Assembly: GCF_000230675.1 (NCBI RefSeq)
Contig: NZ_AGIK01000006.1
Span: 62,001 to 126,000, forward strand
DNA length: 64,000 nt
DNA from: Synechococcus sp. WH 8016
GTDB lineage: Bacteria; Cyanobacteriota; Cyanobacteriia; PCC-6307; Cyanobiaceae
Direction of reading: 5' to 3'
Shown here piece after piece: positions 18,188 through 28,155 of this stretch. The notes beneath the pieces were generated by a model. That model ran no database searches, was not told the origin of the DNA, and saw only the letters and a program-made list of their open reading frames with translations. The stretch's first letter is position 1; each line of letters opens with the position of its first letter. The translations under genes and the position numbers were made by a program.

Positions 18188-18694
18188 TCAGGCAGCGATC
18201 GGAACGGCCGGCATGCGCTCGGTTGTTCCAAGCGCTGCCGGTGTTTCCCGTAAGAAGCTGCGTAGGGCGTGACGACCAGCCCCTAGGTCTTCGCACAGCA
18301 CCTCACAGGCTTTCTCCGGCATGGTGTGGTCACCACAGGTAAAAACATCCACGGCCGCGTATCCGTTTTCAGGCCAGGTGTGAATGGAGATGTGGGATTC
18401 AGCCAGGAGTGCCAGACCTGTCACCCCTTGGGGTTCGAAGCGGTGGGTGATCAGGTTGAGCAGAGTTGCACCAGCACGCTGGGCTGCTGTCGTGATGGTG
18501 TGTCTGAGAAAAGTTTCGTCGTCGAGCTTTGAAGGATCGCAGTCGTAGAGCTCGAGAATGCAGTGTTTGCCAACCATGTCGGTTGCACTGGTGTCGGTGG
18601 CACTGCGCGTGGTCGCGTCGGAGCTGAGGTCTGTAGCGCTCTCTTTCGTCGCCCATCCCGGGTTGGGATGCAGGCTGAACAAGGACTGCTCCAT
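18188..18694 (-). CDS. speD: S-adenosylmethionine decarboxylase proenzyme
   Basis: Class 1B (prokaryotic) AdoMetDC, made as a proenzyme that self-cleaves before Ser in [12 protein letters not shown] to generate the pyruvoyl cofactor. [16 protein letters not shown] supplies the catalytic Cys. The product feeds spermidine synthesis. The 168-aa form from ATG 18694 has about 40 residues (Ser/Thr-rich, with SATD repeats) ahead of the usual [14 protein letters not shown] opening; an internal start at that Met is possible. Confidence 0.93.
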   Translation of the reverse strand: MEQSLFSLHPNPGWATKESATDLSSDATTRSATDTSATDMVGKHCILELYDCDPSKLDDETFLRHTITTAAQRAGATLLNLITHRFEPQGVTGLALLAESHISIHTWPENGYAAVDVFTCGDHTMPEKACEVLCEDLGAGRHALRSFLRETPAALGTTERMPAVPIAA

Positions 18695-18724
18695 CAAGAA
18701 TCTTCATGTAAATGGCCCGCGACC

Positions 18725-19843
18725 CTACCGCGTCTCGGACTGTGATCTCAAGCTGTCTGCCTCGAGAATCTGCGACTGCTCAAGCCATCCGCCTTCAAAG
18801 GCGTCGAGATGGGTGGCACTAACAAGGCATTGATGGTTTTCTCCAACGGCCTCGAGGAGGGCCAGCTGCCGTGTGGGGTCGAGTTCTGCCAAGACGTCAT
18901 CCAGCAAAAGAAGGGGAGGTTCGCCGCAGAGTTCTCCGACCAGTTGTAACTCCGCCATCTTCAAGGCCAGCACCAGGGTGCGTTGTTGGCCAGATGAGCC
19001 GAAACGTCTTGCCGCGGTTCCATTGATCCGCATTTCGATTTCGTCGCGATGAGGTCCAACTCGGCAGCTGCCTAAACGTTCTTCTTCCTTGCGTTGGTCT
19101 CGGAGCTGTTGCTCAATCGCCAGTCGCCAGGATTCCTCCTGCTCTTCTCCGATCAAGGCACTGCCAGGGGTGTAGCAAAGCTGAAGTTGCTCCCGTCCTT
19201 CACTCAGCCTGTCCTGCCACACAGCGGCTAGGGGCTCTAGTCGGGCAAGGGCTCGCAGACGCCTGCGATGAATGCGTGTGCTCACAAGAGCCATTTGGCT
19301 ATCAAAGCTTTCGAGGAGCGCTTGCGGTTCCATTCCTGTGGATAACCCTCCCCGTCGCCAGAATTGGGCCCGCTGTCTCAGCAAGCGCCCGTAGCGACTG
19401 ATGAGATCGGCATAAACAGGCTCCAGCTGAAGCACAACACGATCGAGCCACTGGCGGCGCAGGGCGGGCTCGCCTCTCACGAGATGCAGGTCGAGGGCGC
19501 TGAAGCCCACGCAGCGCAGAGGACCAATCAAGTCCAGCTGTCGTTGCAGTGGTTTCCCGTTGCGCTTGGCTTGGCGGCCGCCACGGCGACGCAGCTCCAG
19601 TTCAAGGATCTGCTGGTCTGCGCAGGTTGCCTTTAGCAGGGCACGGCTGGCGTCCCAATGGATGAGATCTCCATCCTGGCTGGCTCGGTGCGAGCGCAGG
19701 CTGCCGAGGAGCTCCACGGATTCCAGCAGGTTTGATTTGCCCACACCGTTGCTACCGATCACCAGGAGGCGTGGTGCCTTGATCTCCAGCTGCAGGTTGC
19801 TGTGGTTGCGAAAGCCCTGCAGTTGAAGCTGGAGAAGCCGAAT
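18725..19843 (-). CDS. recF: DNA replication/repair protein RecF, probable ATT start
   Basis: RecF, an SMC-like ATPase that loads RecA at gaps. The P-loop is [19 protein letters not shown], the signature [18 protein letters not shown], and Walker [17 protein letters not shown]. The frame is open up to a stop just beyond 19843 but holds no ATG, GTG or TTG that would include the first strand: reading from ATT at 19843 gives [20 protein letters not shown], which aligns with the normal MxLxxLxLxxFRNY opening with I in place of M. A GTG at 19762 would start inside the strand before the P-loop. Confidence 0.9.
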   Translation of the reverse strand: MRLLQLQLQGFRNHSNLQLEIKAPRLLVIGSNGVGKSNLLESVELLGSLRSHRASQDGDLIHWDASRALLKATCADQQILELELRRRGGRQAKRNGKPLQRQLDLIGPLRCVGFSALDLHLVRGEPALRRQWLDRVVLQLEPVYADLISRYGRLLRQRAQFWRRGGLSTGMEPQALLESFDSQMALVSTRIHRRRLRALARLEPLAAVWQDRLSEGREQLQLCYTPGSALIGEEQEESWRLAIEQQLRDQRKEEERLGSCRVGPHRDEIEMRINGTAARRFGSSGQQRTLVLALKMAELQLVGELCGEPPLLLLDDVLAELDPTRQLALLEAVGENHQCLVSATHLDAFEGGWLEQSQILEADSLRSQSETR

Positions 19844-19926
19844 TGGTCCGAATGCGTCGTGTCGCTAAGGTACTTGGATCGGCCGGTTTTGCCGATCAAT
19901 ACCCGCAGCTGTTGCGACAGCCGCAG

Positions 19927-20000
19927 GGGCATGTAGCTCAGTTGGATAGAGCATCAGATTCCGGTTCTGAGGGTCGGGGGTTCGAGTCCCTCCATGCTCG
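19927..20000 (+). tRNA. tRNA-Arg (anticodon CCG)
   Basis: Cloverleaf of 74 nt. Acceptor GGGCATG pairs with CATGCTC (one G-T), discriminator G. The D arm is GCTCAGTTGGATAGAGC, the anticodon stem TCAGA/TCTGA encloses TTCCGGT with anticodon CCG, and the T arm is GGGGGTTCGAGTCCCTC. CCA is not encoded. Confidence 0.97.
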
Positions 20001-20021
20001 TCATCAATCAGGCTCCAGCCT

Positions 20022-20483
20022 TCATCGGAGCCTTAAGCCCATGGCGCGAATTCCGCCAGGGTCAAGGATGAAACCTTGTTTCTTCAATCCCTCCAGTGCA
20101 ATGGCGGGAGCGGAGATCGAGATGCTGCAGCCTGGTAATTCTTTTTTCAAGCGTGTAAGGGCGTGATGCACTAACGCGTTCAGCAGCGAGTTCTGATCGT
20201 CGCCAGGAGAGGCGGCGAGGTTCCAGAGATTGGCATTCAAGGCCAGATCGCTTGTGGCTCGAATGAAGCCAACCAGCGCTTGATCGCGCTCGTCGATGAT
20301 GCTGAGTTGCCAGAGGCTGCGACTGAGCGCCAAGGGCCAACGCTCCACTGGATGCGCTGGCTCACCGCAGGACATCAGCAGGGCATTGATCGCCTCACCG
20401 CTCGGATGGGGCTCGGTCTGCAGCCGGTAATGGGCAGGCAGTCGTGGTGCCGCGGCCTGCTGTCGGAACGGAAGCGGTGACAC
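20022..20483 (-). CDS. GNAT-family N-acetyltransferase
   Basis: A 153-aa protein with the GNAT core: an N-terminal substrate-binding portion, the strand-turn ALVGFIRATSDLALNANLWNL near the middle, then an acetyl-CoA-binding helix region (SLLNALVHHALTRLKKELPG) and the terminal GLKKQGFILDPGGIRAMGL. The canonical Q/RxxGxG/A loop is weak (SPGDDQNSLL). Substrate is unknown. It starts just after (minus strand) the end of ppc. Confidence 0.7.
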   Translation of the reverse strand: MSPLPFRQQAAAPRLPAHYRLQTEPHPSGEAINALLMSCGEPAHPVERWPLALSRSLWQLSIIDERDQALVGFIRATSDLALNANLWNLAASPGDDQNSLLNALVHHALTRLKKELPGCSISISAPAIALEGLKKQGFILDPGGIRAMGLRLR

Positions 20484-23400
20484 TCAGCCTGTATTGCGCA
20501 TGCCTGCTGCGATTCCGTTGATGGTGAGAAGCGCACCTCGCAGGAGCTCACTGCGGCTGTAGGTGCGCCCGTCTCCATCGCTGCTGGGCGATTCACTCAT
20601 CGGTGGTTGACGGTTTTGATCTCTCAGGCGGCGCAACAACGCCACTTGCAGAAAACCAAGCGGAACGATCGTGCGATTGCGTAGGTCAACCGAGAGCTGT
20701 AGGGCTGGATCGGCATCAAGAAGTCTCTCTTGGCCTGTGATGGCCAACACAAGCCCCTTGGTTCGGGCGTATTCATCGGCCACCGTGGCGTAAATCTTCT
20801 CAAACGCATCATGGTGTTCGGCACTGCCCAAACTGGTCACGTAATGACGCGCTAAATCGAGATCCACCTTGGAGAGAGTCATCTCCACTTTGGAGATCAG
20901 CATGCGGAAGAAAGGCCAGCGCTGATGCAAGGTGCGCAACAAGGTGAGTTGGTCTGGATCCGCCTCAAGCTCTTCACTCAGGGCTGAACCCACCCCAAAC
21001 CAGCTGGGAAGCAAGAAGCGGCTCTGGGTCCAGCCGAACACCCAGGGAATAGCCCTCAGGCTGGAAAGGTCTCGGGCGCCTGTTTTCCTGCGTGCGGGGC
21101 GACTGGAAATCTGCAGTTTGCTGATTTCTTCAATGGGCGTGACCTGTTGAAAAAAGGCCACTAGATCAGGGTTGTCGTGCACCAAGGCTCGGTAATGGCG
21201 GCGAGAGCTTTTGGCGAGCCTGGACATCAATTCATTCCAGCTCGGTGTCGCATCGAGTTGGTTGGTCACCAGGCTGTTTTGGATCACCGCGGTGGTCACG
21301 GTCTCAAGGTTGTACAGAGCCAGCTCCGGCAGGCTGTACTTCGAGGCCAGAACTTCGCCCTGCTCCGTGATCTTGATGCGTCCCTGCAGGGTCCCGCTGG
21401 GCTGAGCCAAGATCGCTTGGTAGGCCGGGCCTCCACCACGTCCTACAGAGCCACCACGCCCGTGGAATAGACGCAGGGCAATGCCCTGACGAGAGGCCAA
21501 ATCTTGCAAGGCAATTTGGGCTTGATGGATTTCCCAGTTGCTGGAGAGGAATCCCGAATCCTTATTGCTATCGGAGTACCCGAGCATGAGCTCCTGCAGA
21601 AGCAGCCCCTGGGTGCCGACCTGGGGCAGCAAATCTCGATAGAGCGGGGTCTGGAACAGTTGCTCCATCACCTCAGGGGCCCTTTGTAGATCCTCCACGG
21701 TCTCGAACAGTGGAACAACAAGCAGGTCGGCATGGCGGGCCGAAGGATCCACCAATCCCGCTTCTTTGGCGAGCAGCAGCACCTCGAGCAAATCGGAGAC
21801 GCTGTGACTCATCGAGATCACGTAGGTGCCGCAAATACGGCTGCCGAATTCATCCTGCAAACGGTGCAGCATCCGGAACACATCCACCGTTTCAGCTGTG
21901 GCTGCGGACCAGCTAACCGCCGGAGGAATCAAGGGACGACGCGTTTGCAATTCCTCCATCAACCAGGCCACACGCTCTGCTTCGTCCATCTCTCCGTAAG
22001 CACGATCGGGATTGATGTACCGGCTCAGTTCGTCAAGGGCATCACTGTGTCGCGTGCTCTCTTGCCGGATGTCGAGACCTGCGAGTGAAAACCCAAAGAT
22101 GTGCACTTGGGTGAGCAGTGTGTCGAGGGGTTCACAGCTCAGATCTGTGTTAACCAAACTGGTGCGGATCAGTTCCAGTTCGCTGCTGAACTCAGCGATG
22201 GAGCCGTAGTGCAGAGCATCACCTGGGGTGTTTCCTGGAGCACAAGATGGCAATCCTTCAGGCGGGGTTCGCCAGCCAGCATCAGCCAGTTGCTGGTTGC
22301 GCAATTGCGTGAGTCGCAGGCGCTCCAGCACGAAGCTGAGCTTGAGCCGATAGGGCTCAAGCCGGTATCGGGTGGCGCGCTCCTCGTAAACGTCTGGGAA
22401 GCGCAGTCGGTCCATTTCCAACGATTCGAGCAGGGGAGCACTCACCTGGCTCCATTGCATGGAAATGCTGAGTTGATTGCGAAGGTGTTGAACGGCGCTC
22501 ACGTACCGGTCAAGCATTAACTGGCGCTGATAACAGGCTGTACGCCAGGTGATTTCAGTGGTGACGGAGGGGTTTCCATCCCGGTCGGACCCCACCCACG
22601 ATCCAAACGTGCAAAACGATGACGAAGGAACCCTGACGTCTGGATAGCTCGCCGCAAGGGACGCGACGATCCGCCGCCGCAGCTGCGGCATGGCATTGAA
22701 CAGAACCTGTTGGAAGTAATGAAGGGCGTAGTCCACTTCATCCAAAACCGATGGCTTGAACTGATGGAGCTCATCGGTTCGCCACCAAAGCCGGATCTCT
22801 TCTTCCAGCTGCAGTCGCACGCTGTCCGTTGCCCCTGAGGGTGTCAGCGGCTGCGTCTCAAGTTGCTGGAGGAGACTGGCAACGCGTCGCTGTTTGTGGC
22901 GCACGGTATGGCGCACGATTTCCGTGGGGTGGGCTGTGAAGACCAAACGGATATCGAGTTCTTGGAGCAGGGCCTCAAGCTTGGCTGGGGGAACGTTGAG
23001 ACGTCTGAGGCGCTCAAATAATTCTCGAAACGTTGCTGGTTCGGTCTGGGTGGCCAGAGGCGGAGCAAATGGATCGACATGCTCTGCCTGGTCCTGGGAT
23101 CGATTAATGCTCTCGAGATAGGTGTCCTCTTCGATGCGTTGTTCGAGGATGTTGACGAGTTGGAAATACAACGAGAACGCTCTTGCCGCAGCGATGGCCT
23201 CGGCAAGATCCATCTCCTTGATCAGATCGATCAGTGCATCGGTTCCCGCTGGATGTTCACCAGGAAGCACCGGATCACTGAGCTGCTTCATGCGCAGCAG
23301 TCGCTCGGCCTGCTCCGGTGGACATTCGCTGCGCAGAACGGTTTGCCACAGGTCTTCAACAAGAGCAAGCCGTTGCTGCAGGAGCTGTCCACCGCCTGTT

Positions 23401-23495
23401 TCGTGGCCATCAGCCCTGGGCTGTGTGCTCTCAGGAATCAGGGCTGAGGACGAATGCATCGATGGGAAACCGCTATCAGATGGAGTCATGATCAT
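20484..23495 (-). CDS. ppc: Phosphoenolpyruvate carboxylase
   Basis: A 1003-aa PEP carboxylase, which adds bicarbonate to PEP to form oxaloacetate for anaplerosis. Active-site blocks: [20 protein letters not shown] (catalytic His), [19 protein letters not shown], the glycine loop [20 protein letters not shown], and the C-terminal [10 protein letters not shown]. Length is usual for cyanobacteria. Its ATG overlaps the gshA stop (ATGA), so ppc follows trpE-gshA in one likely operon. Confidence 0.98.
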   Translation of the reverse strand: MIMTPSDSGFPSMHSSSALIPESTQPRADGHETGGGQLLQQRLALVEDLWQTVLRSECPPEQAERLLRMKQLSDPVLPGEHPAGTDALIDLIKEMDLAEAIAAARAFSLYFQLVNILEQRIEEDTYLESINRSQDQAEHVDPFAPPLATQTEPATFRELFERLRRLNVPPAKLEALLQELDIRLVFTAHPTEIVRHTVRHKQRRVASLLQQLETQPLTPSGATDSVRLQLEEEIRLWWRTDELHQFKPSVLDEVDYALHYFQQVLFNAMPQLRRRIVASLAASYPDVRVPSSSFCTFGSWVGSDRDGNPSVTTEITWRTACYQRQLMLDRYVSAVQHLRNQLSISMQWSQVSAPLLESLEMDRLRFPDVYEERATRYRLEPYRLKLSFVLERLRLTQLRNQQLADAGWRTPPEGLPSCAPGNTPGDALHYGSIAEFSSELELIRTSLVNTDLSCEPLDTLLTQVHIFGFSLAGLDIRQESTRHSDALDELSRYINPDRAYGEMDEAERVAWLMEELQTRRPLIPPAVSWSAATAETVDVFRMLHRLQDEFGSRICGTYVISMSHSVSDLLEVLLLAKEAGLVDPSARHADLLVVPLFETVEDLQRAPEVMEQLFQTPLYRDLLPQVGTQGLLLQELMLGYSDSNKDSGFLSSNWEIHQAQIALQDLASRQGIALRLFHGRGGSVGRGGGPAYQAILAQPSGTLQGRIKITEQGEVLASKYSLPELALYNLETVTTAVIQNSLVTNQLDATPSWNELMSRLAKSSRRHYRALVHDNPDLVAFFQQVTPIEEISKLQISSRPARRKTGARDLSSLRAIPWVFGWTQSRFLLPSWFGVGSALSEELEADPDQLTLLRTLHQRWPFFRMLISKVEMTLSKVDLDLARHYVTSLGSAEHHDAFEKIYATVADEYARTKGLVLAITGQERLLDADPALQLSVDLRNRTIVPLGFLQVALLRRLRDQNRQPPMSESPSSDGDGRTYSRSELLRGALLTINGIAAGMRNTG

Positions 23496-24637
23496 CCCAA
23501 AGCGTCAGCAAGGGATTGGTCGATCGGCTGTTCTTCCCGTTCCATCTCGAGGATGCCAGTGCGGAATTCCTCTTCAAGGCTGCGTCCATTCTCGATTCCT
23601 TTGAGCCAACGCATGGCTTGATTCCCTTCCGCAAGAACGGATTCGAGAGGGAGCAGAGAGGAGGCCAGTTCCAGGTCGTGCGCTAGAGGCATCACGGCCT
23701 TGATCATCTCCCGCAGCCAGTCGCGACATAAGCGTTGGCGCCCATCACGCCAATCATGCAGCTGTGCATCAAGGCTATGCCTGGCGGCAGCGGCGTCATT
23801 GGTATCGCTGAGCACCATCAGCTGTTCGGCATTCAGTTCACTCGCCTTGAAGGGGTCGAGTTGATCGGGCTCCTGAAGCAACATCAACACGCGCAGTTCC
23901 ATCAGGGCTGTAATCGCCAGAAGCAGATCTGGATTGGTGACTAAATCGCAGATCCGCAGTTCGATTCGATTGAGATCAAAGGGCCGTTGTGGACCATTGG
24001 GACGGACTGAGGTCCATAGATGGCGCACGTTATGCATGCGCCCCTCCACCAGCTGGGTGTCCGTCCATTCCACGAAATGCTCGAGATCGCGAAAGAGGGG
24101 AACCTGTTTGGGAGTGAGGGGGAATTGCAGCCAACGTTGTGAATGGGCGCCGGTGATCTGGCGGTTGAGAAAGGGTGAACTGGCGCTCAGGGCAAGCAGA
24201 AGGGCTGCTTCACAACGCACAAGCCGAAGCGCGGGGAATAAATCGGCTGGGTCACTGATCCCCAGGTTGATATGAATGCTGGCTGTGACGACCGTGGTGC
24301 CGTAGGTGGCTTCGATGAGGTCGTGATACGGGTCGTTTGGATTGGATCGTTCAAATCGCGAGGCATCACCCAAGGTGAGAGTGCTGCCTGGGAGCAAGGT
24401 GAGATCACGTTCTGCCAGCCACGTCCGGAGGCGGCGGCGCGGCGCGAGCAGGGCCTCCTTGAGCTTTCCGTAATCGGATTCAGGCTCTGTGATGTACTCC
24501 AGATTGCGGTGGTCTGGCTCAACGCAAAATTCAGTGAGGTCTTGCTTGACCAGCTCGGCAACACCAACATTTTCACCGTCGCTCCGACCGGTGAATAGCT
24601 CCACTTCAAACCCTTTGAGTCTGAGCTTTTGGATCAT
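23492..24637 (-). CDS. gshA: Glutamate-cysteine ligase (cyanobacterial type)
   Basis: A 381-aa first enzyme of glutathione synthesis. The cyanobacterial family is recognised by [20 protein letters not shown] at the N-terminus, [36 protein letters not shown] and [20 protein letters not shown]. It overlaps trpE upstream and ppc downstream by four bases each, which indicates tight translational coupling. Cytosolic. Confidence 0.93.
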   Translation of the reverse strand: MIQKLRLKGFEVELFTGRSDGENVGVAELVKQDLTEFCVEPDHRNLEYITEPESDYGKLKEALLAPRRRLRTWLAERDLTLLPGSTLTLGDASRFERSNPNDPYHDLIEATYGTTVVTASIHINLGISDPADLFPALRLVRCEAALLLALSASSPFLNRQITGAHSQRWLQFPLTPKQVPLFRDLEHFVEWTDTQLVEGRMHNVRHLWTSVRPNGPQRPFDLNRIELRICDLVTNPDLLLAITALMELRVLMLLQEPDQLDPFKASELNAEQLMVLSDTNDAAAARHSLDAQLHDWRDGRQRLCRDWLREMIKAVMPLAHDLELASSLLPLESVLAEGNQAMRWLKGIENGRSLEEEFRTGILEMEREEQPIDQSLADALG

Positions 24638-26166
24638 GACTCTGCATCCTCAAGGCAAGCGAGAGCAGTGAGCATGGCGCGGGCCTTGTTCAGGGTTTCT
24701 TGGTACTCAGAAGCGGGGTCGGAATCGGCGACGACGCCAGCGCCGGCTTGCACTTGAATGTTCCACCCCCCCTTCGGATGAGGACGGACCACCATGGTGC
24801 GGATGGTGATAGCCGTATTCAGAGCGCCGGCCAGATCAACAGAACCGTAGACGCCGGAGTAAGGCCCTCGAGCATCGGGCTCCAACTGATGAATGAGCTG
24901 CATGGCCCTGATCTTTGGAGCGCCGCTCACCGTTCCCGCTGGGAACGAGGCCATCAGCAAGTCCCATACGTCACGTCCTTGAGCCAATCGTCCTTCCACC
25001 TGGCTGACGATGTGCATCACATGGGAGTAGCGCTCGATCACCATCAGCTCCTTGACATCCACCGTGCCAGCGGCGCAGACCCGGCCTAGGTCATTGCGGC
25101 CAAGGTCAACCAACATCACGTGCTCCGCCCGTTCTTTGGGATCAGCAAGGAGATCCACTTCAAAATTTCGGTCTTCCAGTTCATTGCGCCCGCGTGGGCG
25201 CGTGCCAGCGATGGGCCTAAGGCTGGCACGAATACCTCCCTGGTCTGGTTCTGCCTTGACCATCACTTCAGGGCTTGAGCCGATCAGGTACCAGTCCCCG
25301 AAATCAAAGAAGGCCATGTAAGGGGATGGATTGACCATCCTCAAGCTCCGGTAGATCTCTAAGGGTGGTTGCGAGACGCGTGTTTCCAGCCGTTGGCTGA
25401 TCACGAGCTGGAAGGCGTCTCCTGCGGCGATGTGTTCTTGGGCCGTGGCAACGGCTTGTTGATAATTTTCTGGGGATCGATTGCTCTCTGTTTCAGGGGT
25501 AGGCCTCGCATCAGGCTTCCAGCGCAGGGGACGCACCTGGGGGAGAGGTGATGCCATGCGGTTTTCAAGCCCATCGATGCGACCCATGGCTTCGTCCCAG
25601 GCTTGATCTGCGGTCTTGGCCGCGGCCCTCGTGCTGCTCAAATCTCCATAGGCCACAGCCGTGATCAAACGCTTCACTTGATCGATGATCAAGATGCTGT
25701 CCATCAGCATCCAAATGCCGTCAGGAGGGGCGTCCTCGTCGGCTTGATGCACGGGAACGCTGGGTTCAATCCAGCGGATCAGCTCATATCCCCACATCCC
25801 ATACAACTGCCCAAGGGGTGGCAGCCCTGGGAGGGAGACAGGCTTGTAGGCATTCGTGCATTCACGAAGAACGTCTAGGGGATTGCCTTGAAAGCTCTCT
25901 TCGTAGCCGTCTCGCCAGCGGCGGGTTAGGGCATTCCCTCTGGCTGAGAGTGTCCATAAAGGATCACAGGCAATCACACTCCAACGTCCAAGGTTCTCGC
26001 CACCTTCGACAGATTCGAGTAAAACCCCAGGCGGGTGGCCTTCACCGACCTTGAGCCAGGTGGTGAGAGGGGTTTCCAGATCAGCGGGCCAGCTATGGGC
26101 TACGGGAATGAAGGTTGCCCCGCAGCGTGCTGCTTCAAAAAAGGCGGAGCGGTCGGGGCAGAGCAT
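24634..26166 (-). CDS. trpE: Anthranilate synthase component I
   Basis: A 510-aa chorismate-binding enzyme that makes anthranilate for tryptophan. The C-terminal chorismate domain shows DAFQLVISQRLETRV, PIAGTRPRGRNELEDRNFE, LVDLGRNDLGRVCAAGTVDV and FPAGTVSGAPKIRAMQLIHQLE. The N-terminal domain carries the LLESVEGGENLGRWS allosteric Trp-site motif. It is followed by gshA with a four-base overlap; psaD lies upstream on the same strand after 47 bases. Confidence 0.96.
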   Translation of the reverse strand: MLCPDRSAFFEAARCGATFIPVAHSWPADLETPLTTWLKVGEGHPPGVLLESVEGGENLGRWSVIACDPLWTLSARGNALTRRWRDGYEESFQGNPLDVLRECTNAYKPVSLPGLPPLGQLYGMWGYELIRWIEPSVPVHQADEDAPPDGIWMLMDSILIIDQVKRLITAVAYGDLSSTRAAAKTADQAWDEAMGRIDGLENRMASPLPQVRPLRWKPDARPTPETESNRSPENYQQAVATAQEHIAAGDAFQLVISQRLETRVSQPPLEIYRSLRMVNPSPYMAFFDFGDWYLIGSSPEVMVKAEPDQGGIRASLRPIAGTRPRGRNELEDRNFEVDLLADPKERAEHVMLVDLGRNDLGRVCAAGTVDVKELMVIERYSHVMHIVSQVEGRLAQGRDVWDLLMASFPAGTVSGAPKIRAMQLIHQLEPDARGPYSGVYGSVDLAGALNTAITIRTMVVRPHPKGGWNIQVQAGAGVVADSDPASEYQETLNKARAMLTALACLEDAES

Positions 26167-26213
26167 GAGGAGATTGTCGCAACCGACCGCTGGGCATCAT
26201 GGCCGAACGCAGG

Positions 26214-26645
26214 TCAGGAGTCGAACGTGTTGCGGCCGCTGAACTTGATGTTTGCAGGATTGGGATTCGCTCCGATTCTCCTGGGGTTGTGTCCCACCAT
26301 GGGCCGTCCCTCGTTGACCTTCTCCGAGAAGACACCATCCAATGGATGGAGGAACTCGGTGTCACCACCAGGGAAGATCCGATAGATCTTGAAGTCTTCG
26401 ATCCGAGGCTTGAACTTGGTGCGGAGTTGGGTGCCCAAGGCCAAGCACTGTTCTTTGCGGGCGAAATACATGATGTTTTCGCCAGAAACCATCATCGCGG
26501 CTCCGCCTGTGGGCAGTTCAAACGCTTGCGCGCTTTTGCTGGTCCAGGTGATCGCGTACTTCTCTTCCGTTTCAGCGGAATTGAGCAGCCCGCCGGTGCT
26601 TCCGATGTACTGGGGGAGCTGACCGGTTAAAGCGGATGCTGTCAT
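26214..26645 (-). CDS. psaD: Photosystem I subunit II (PsaD)
   Basis: A 143-aa stromal-side photosystem I subunit that docks ferredoxin and stabilises PsaC. Recognised by [24 protein letters not shown]-like opening, [24 protein letters not shown], and the basic C-terminal region [24 protein letters not shown] then VGHNPRRIG. Length matches cyanobacterial PsaD. A GAGGAAAG ribosome-binding site lies just upstream of the ATG. Confidence 0.98.
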   Translation of the reverse strand: MTASALTGQLPQYIGSTGGLLNSAETEEKYAITWTSKSAQAFELPTGGAAMMVSGENIMYFARKEQCLALGTQLRTKFKPRIEDFKIYRIFPGGDTEFLHPLDGVFSEKVNEGRPMVGHNPRRIGANPNPANIKFSGRNTFDS

Positions 26646-26738
26646 AGCTTTCCTCGGAATTCGGCATGCCGTGATGTCAAAAAATTAGCATCGCGGTTCG
26701 GCCCTGATCGCCCTTCTGGCCTGGAAGCTTCACACCCG

Positions 26739-28148
26739 TCAACAATGCGGGGCTAAAGGGAAAAATACAGTCAAACCACGATCTCGTCGCTGGGTGAGTC
26801 GGCCGCCTAGTCGGGCGAGTAAACGCCGGGTAGCGGTCTGACTGAGCTGCAAACTTCCCGTGTCTGGATTCCAGCTCAGTACGGGGCCAAGTTGGGCGAT
26901 GGGTTCTGGACTGGCTCCCTCTTCTCCACGTTCTGCAGGACTCTGGCCATGCAGTTGCAACTTGAGACGTGCTCCAGCGGGTTGCAGGGTCAGAACGAGC
27001 TGGCTCCCACTGGGAAGACCTCGACTGCAACGGTCGACCAGGCCTCCCAGCATCGGCTCTAGGCGACTTGGATCGCTGAGAACGGACGGCAGGTTGCTGG
27101 CGATGGAAAGACTGAGCTCGATGCCGCGCCGCTGGAGCTGCTGTTCCCAGGAGGGCGTTAAGAGGCTGATCATGCTGCCGAGATCAGTCTGAGCCAGCAC
27201 GGAGGGGCTTTCTGGCTGGCGTTGTAGCTCTGCCGCCTGAAAGATCAGGCCAAAACGGTCAATTTGTTCGCTGCATTCGGTGTCGATCATCTGAAGGCGC
27301 TTGATCGCGGTTTCGGGCAAGTCATGGCGCCTCAACAAGGAGCGGATCAGGGTGCGAATCGTTGAAAGAGGTGTTCGCACTTCATGGGCGATGGCCTCAA
27401 GCAAGGACAACTCCTCATCCACCTTGTTCGCCGCTGAGTCTTGTTCACTCGTTTTTTGTGGGTGCTGTTGGCTCTCGGCAGGAGCTGATGCCGATGCCTG
27501 CAAGGTTACGGTGGGAGCCATGCTCGCGAGTCGCACCGCCAGGCTTGGCCAGAAGGTTTGCCCGAGGACACAGCTGCTTTGCAGAGGGCCGAGCGCTTCG
27601 AGGGCTTGATGAAGAGCCAGTGCTTGATCGGGGGCATCCTGTTTCAGCCTTTGTTCAATCAGCCCAAGCACGGTGCCAAGGATTTCAGGCTCACTGCGCA
27701 TGAGCAGCTGCCGTTGGTTTGGTTCTCCATGGAGGGCTAAGGCAATTTGCACCTTGGCTGTGATCACAACCAACAGCGGGTCGTGGCTGTCCCCCTCATG
27801 AAGGGGCAGGTGCCTGAAGGTCGATGCCTGGAGTGACTGGGTGGCTCTTCCCTGGCTCTGGCCAGCTCTTAAGAGGTCTGGAGGCAGGAGGCTTGTGGTG
27901 GGCGAGGTGAGAGCTCCGAGTGCCTGCGGTGCCCAGACCCATCCCTGCAGGCTGTTCAAGAGCTGGGGTGAATACAGCGCGGGCAAGGGGGCCGCAAGCC
28001 AAACGCCGGCTGGGGCTTGTTCGTTCTGTTGAAGCGTTTCCTGAAGCGTTTCCAACGCAGCCCACCACATCCGCCGCGCCGTTGAGTCATCGGAGCATCC
28101 CGCGCTCACGCCCTGGGCCATCTGTTGGTGAATGCTCTGGAGCAACAT
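26739..28148 (-). CDS. Sensor histidine kinase, divergent ATPase domain
   Basis: A protein of about 469 aa. The N-terminal 200 residues are an unrecognised, probably soluble sensing region rich in Leu and Gln. A clear H-box (EAIAHEVRTPLSTIRTLIRS, His about residue 257) marks the dimerisation domain. The C-terminal ATPase domain is degenerate: LGGLVDRCSRGLPSG replaces the usual N-box Asn, and the G1 box is not recognisable, though GGRLTQRRDRGLTVFFPL ends like a kinase. It may have little kinase activity. No response regulator is adjacent. GTG 28151 is an alternative start. Confidence 0.75.
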   Translation of the reverse strand: MLLQSIHQQMAQGVSAGCSDDSTARRMWWAALETLQETLQQNEQAPAGVWLAAPLPALYSPQLLNSLQGWVWAPQALGALTSPTTSLLPPDLLRAGQSQGRATQSLQASTFRHLPLHEGDSHDPLLVVITAKVQIALALHGEPNQRQLLMRSEPEILGTVLGLIEQRLKQDAPDQALALHQALEALGPLQSSCVLGQTFWPSLAVRLASMAPTVTLQASASAPAESQQHPQKTSEQDSAANKVDEELSLLEAIAHEVRTPLSTIRTLIRSLLRRHDLPETAIKRLQMIDTECSEQIDRFGLIFQAAELQRQPESPSVLAQTDLGSMISLLTPSWEQQLQRRGIELSLSIASNLPSVLSDPSRLEPMLGGLVDRCSRGLPSGSQLVLTLQPAGARLKLQLHGQSPAERGEEGASPEPIAQLGPVLSWNPDTGSLQLSQTATRRLLARLGGRLTQRRDRGLTVFFPLAPHC

Positions 28149-28155
28149 CACTGGC

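Noticed and set aside
21732-22088. Plus-strand open frames inside ppc
   Set aside because: Antisense shadows of a well-conserved gene.
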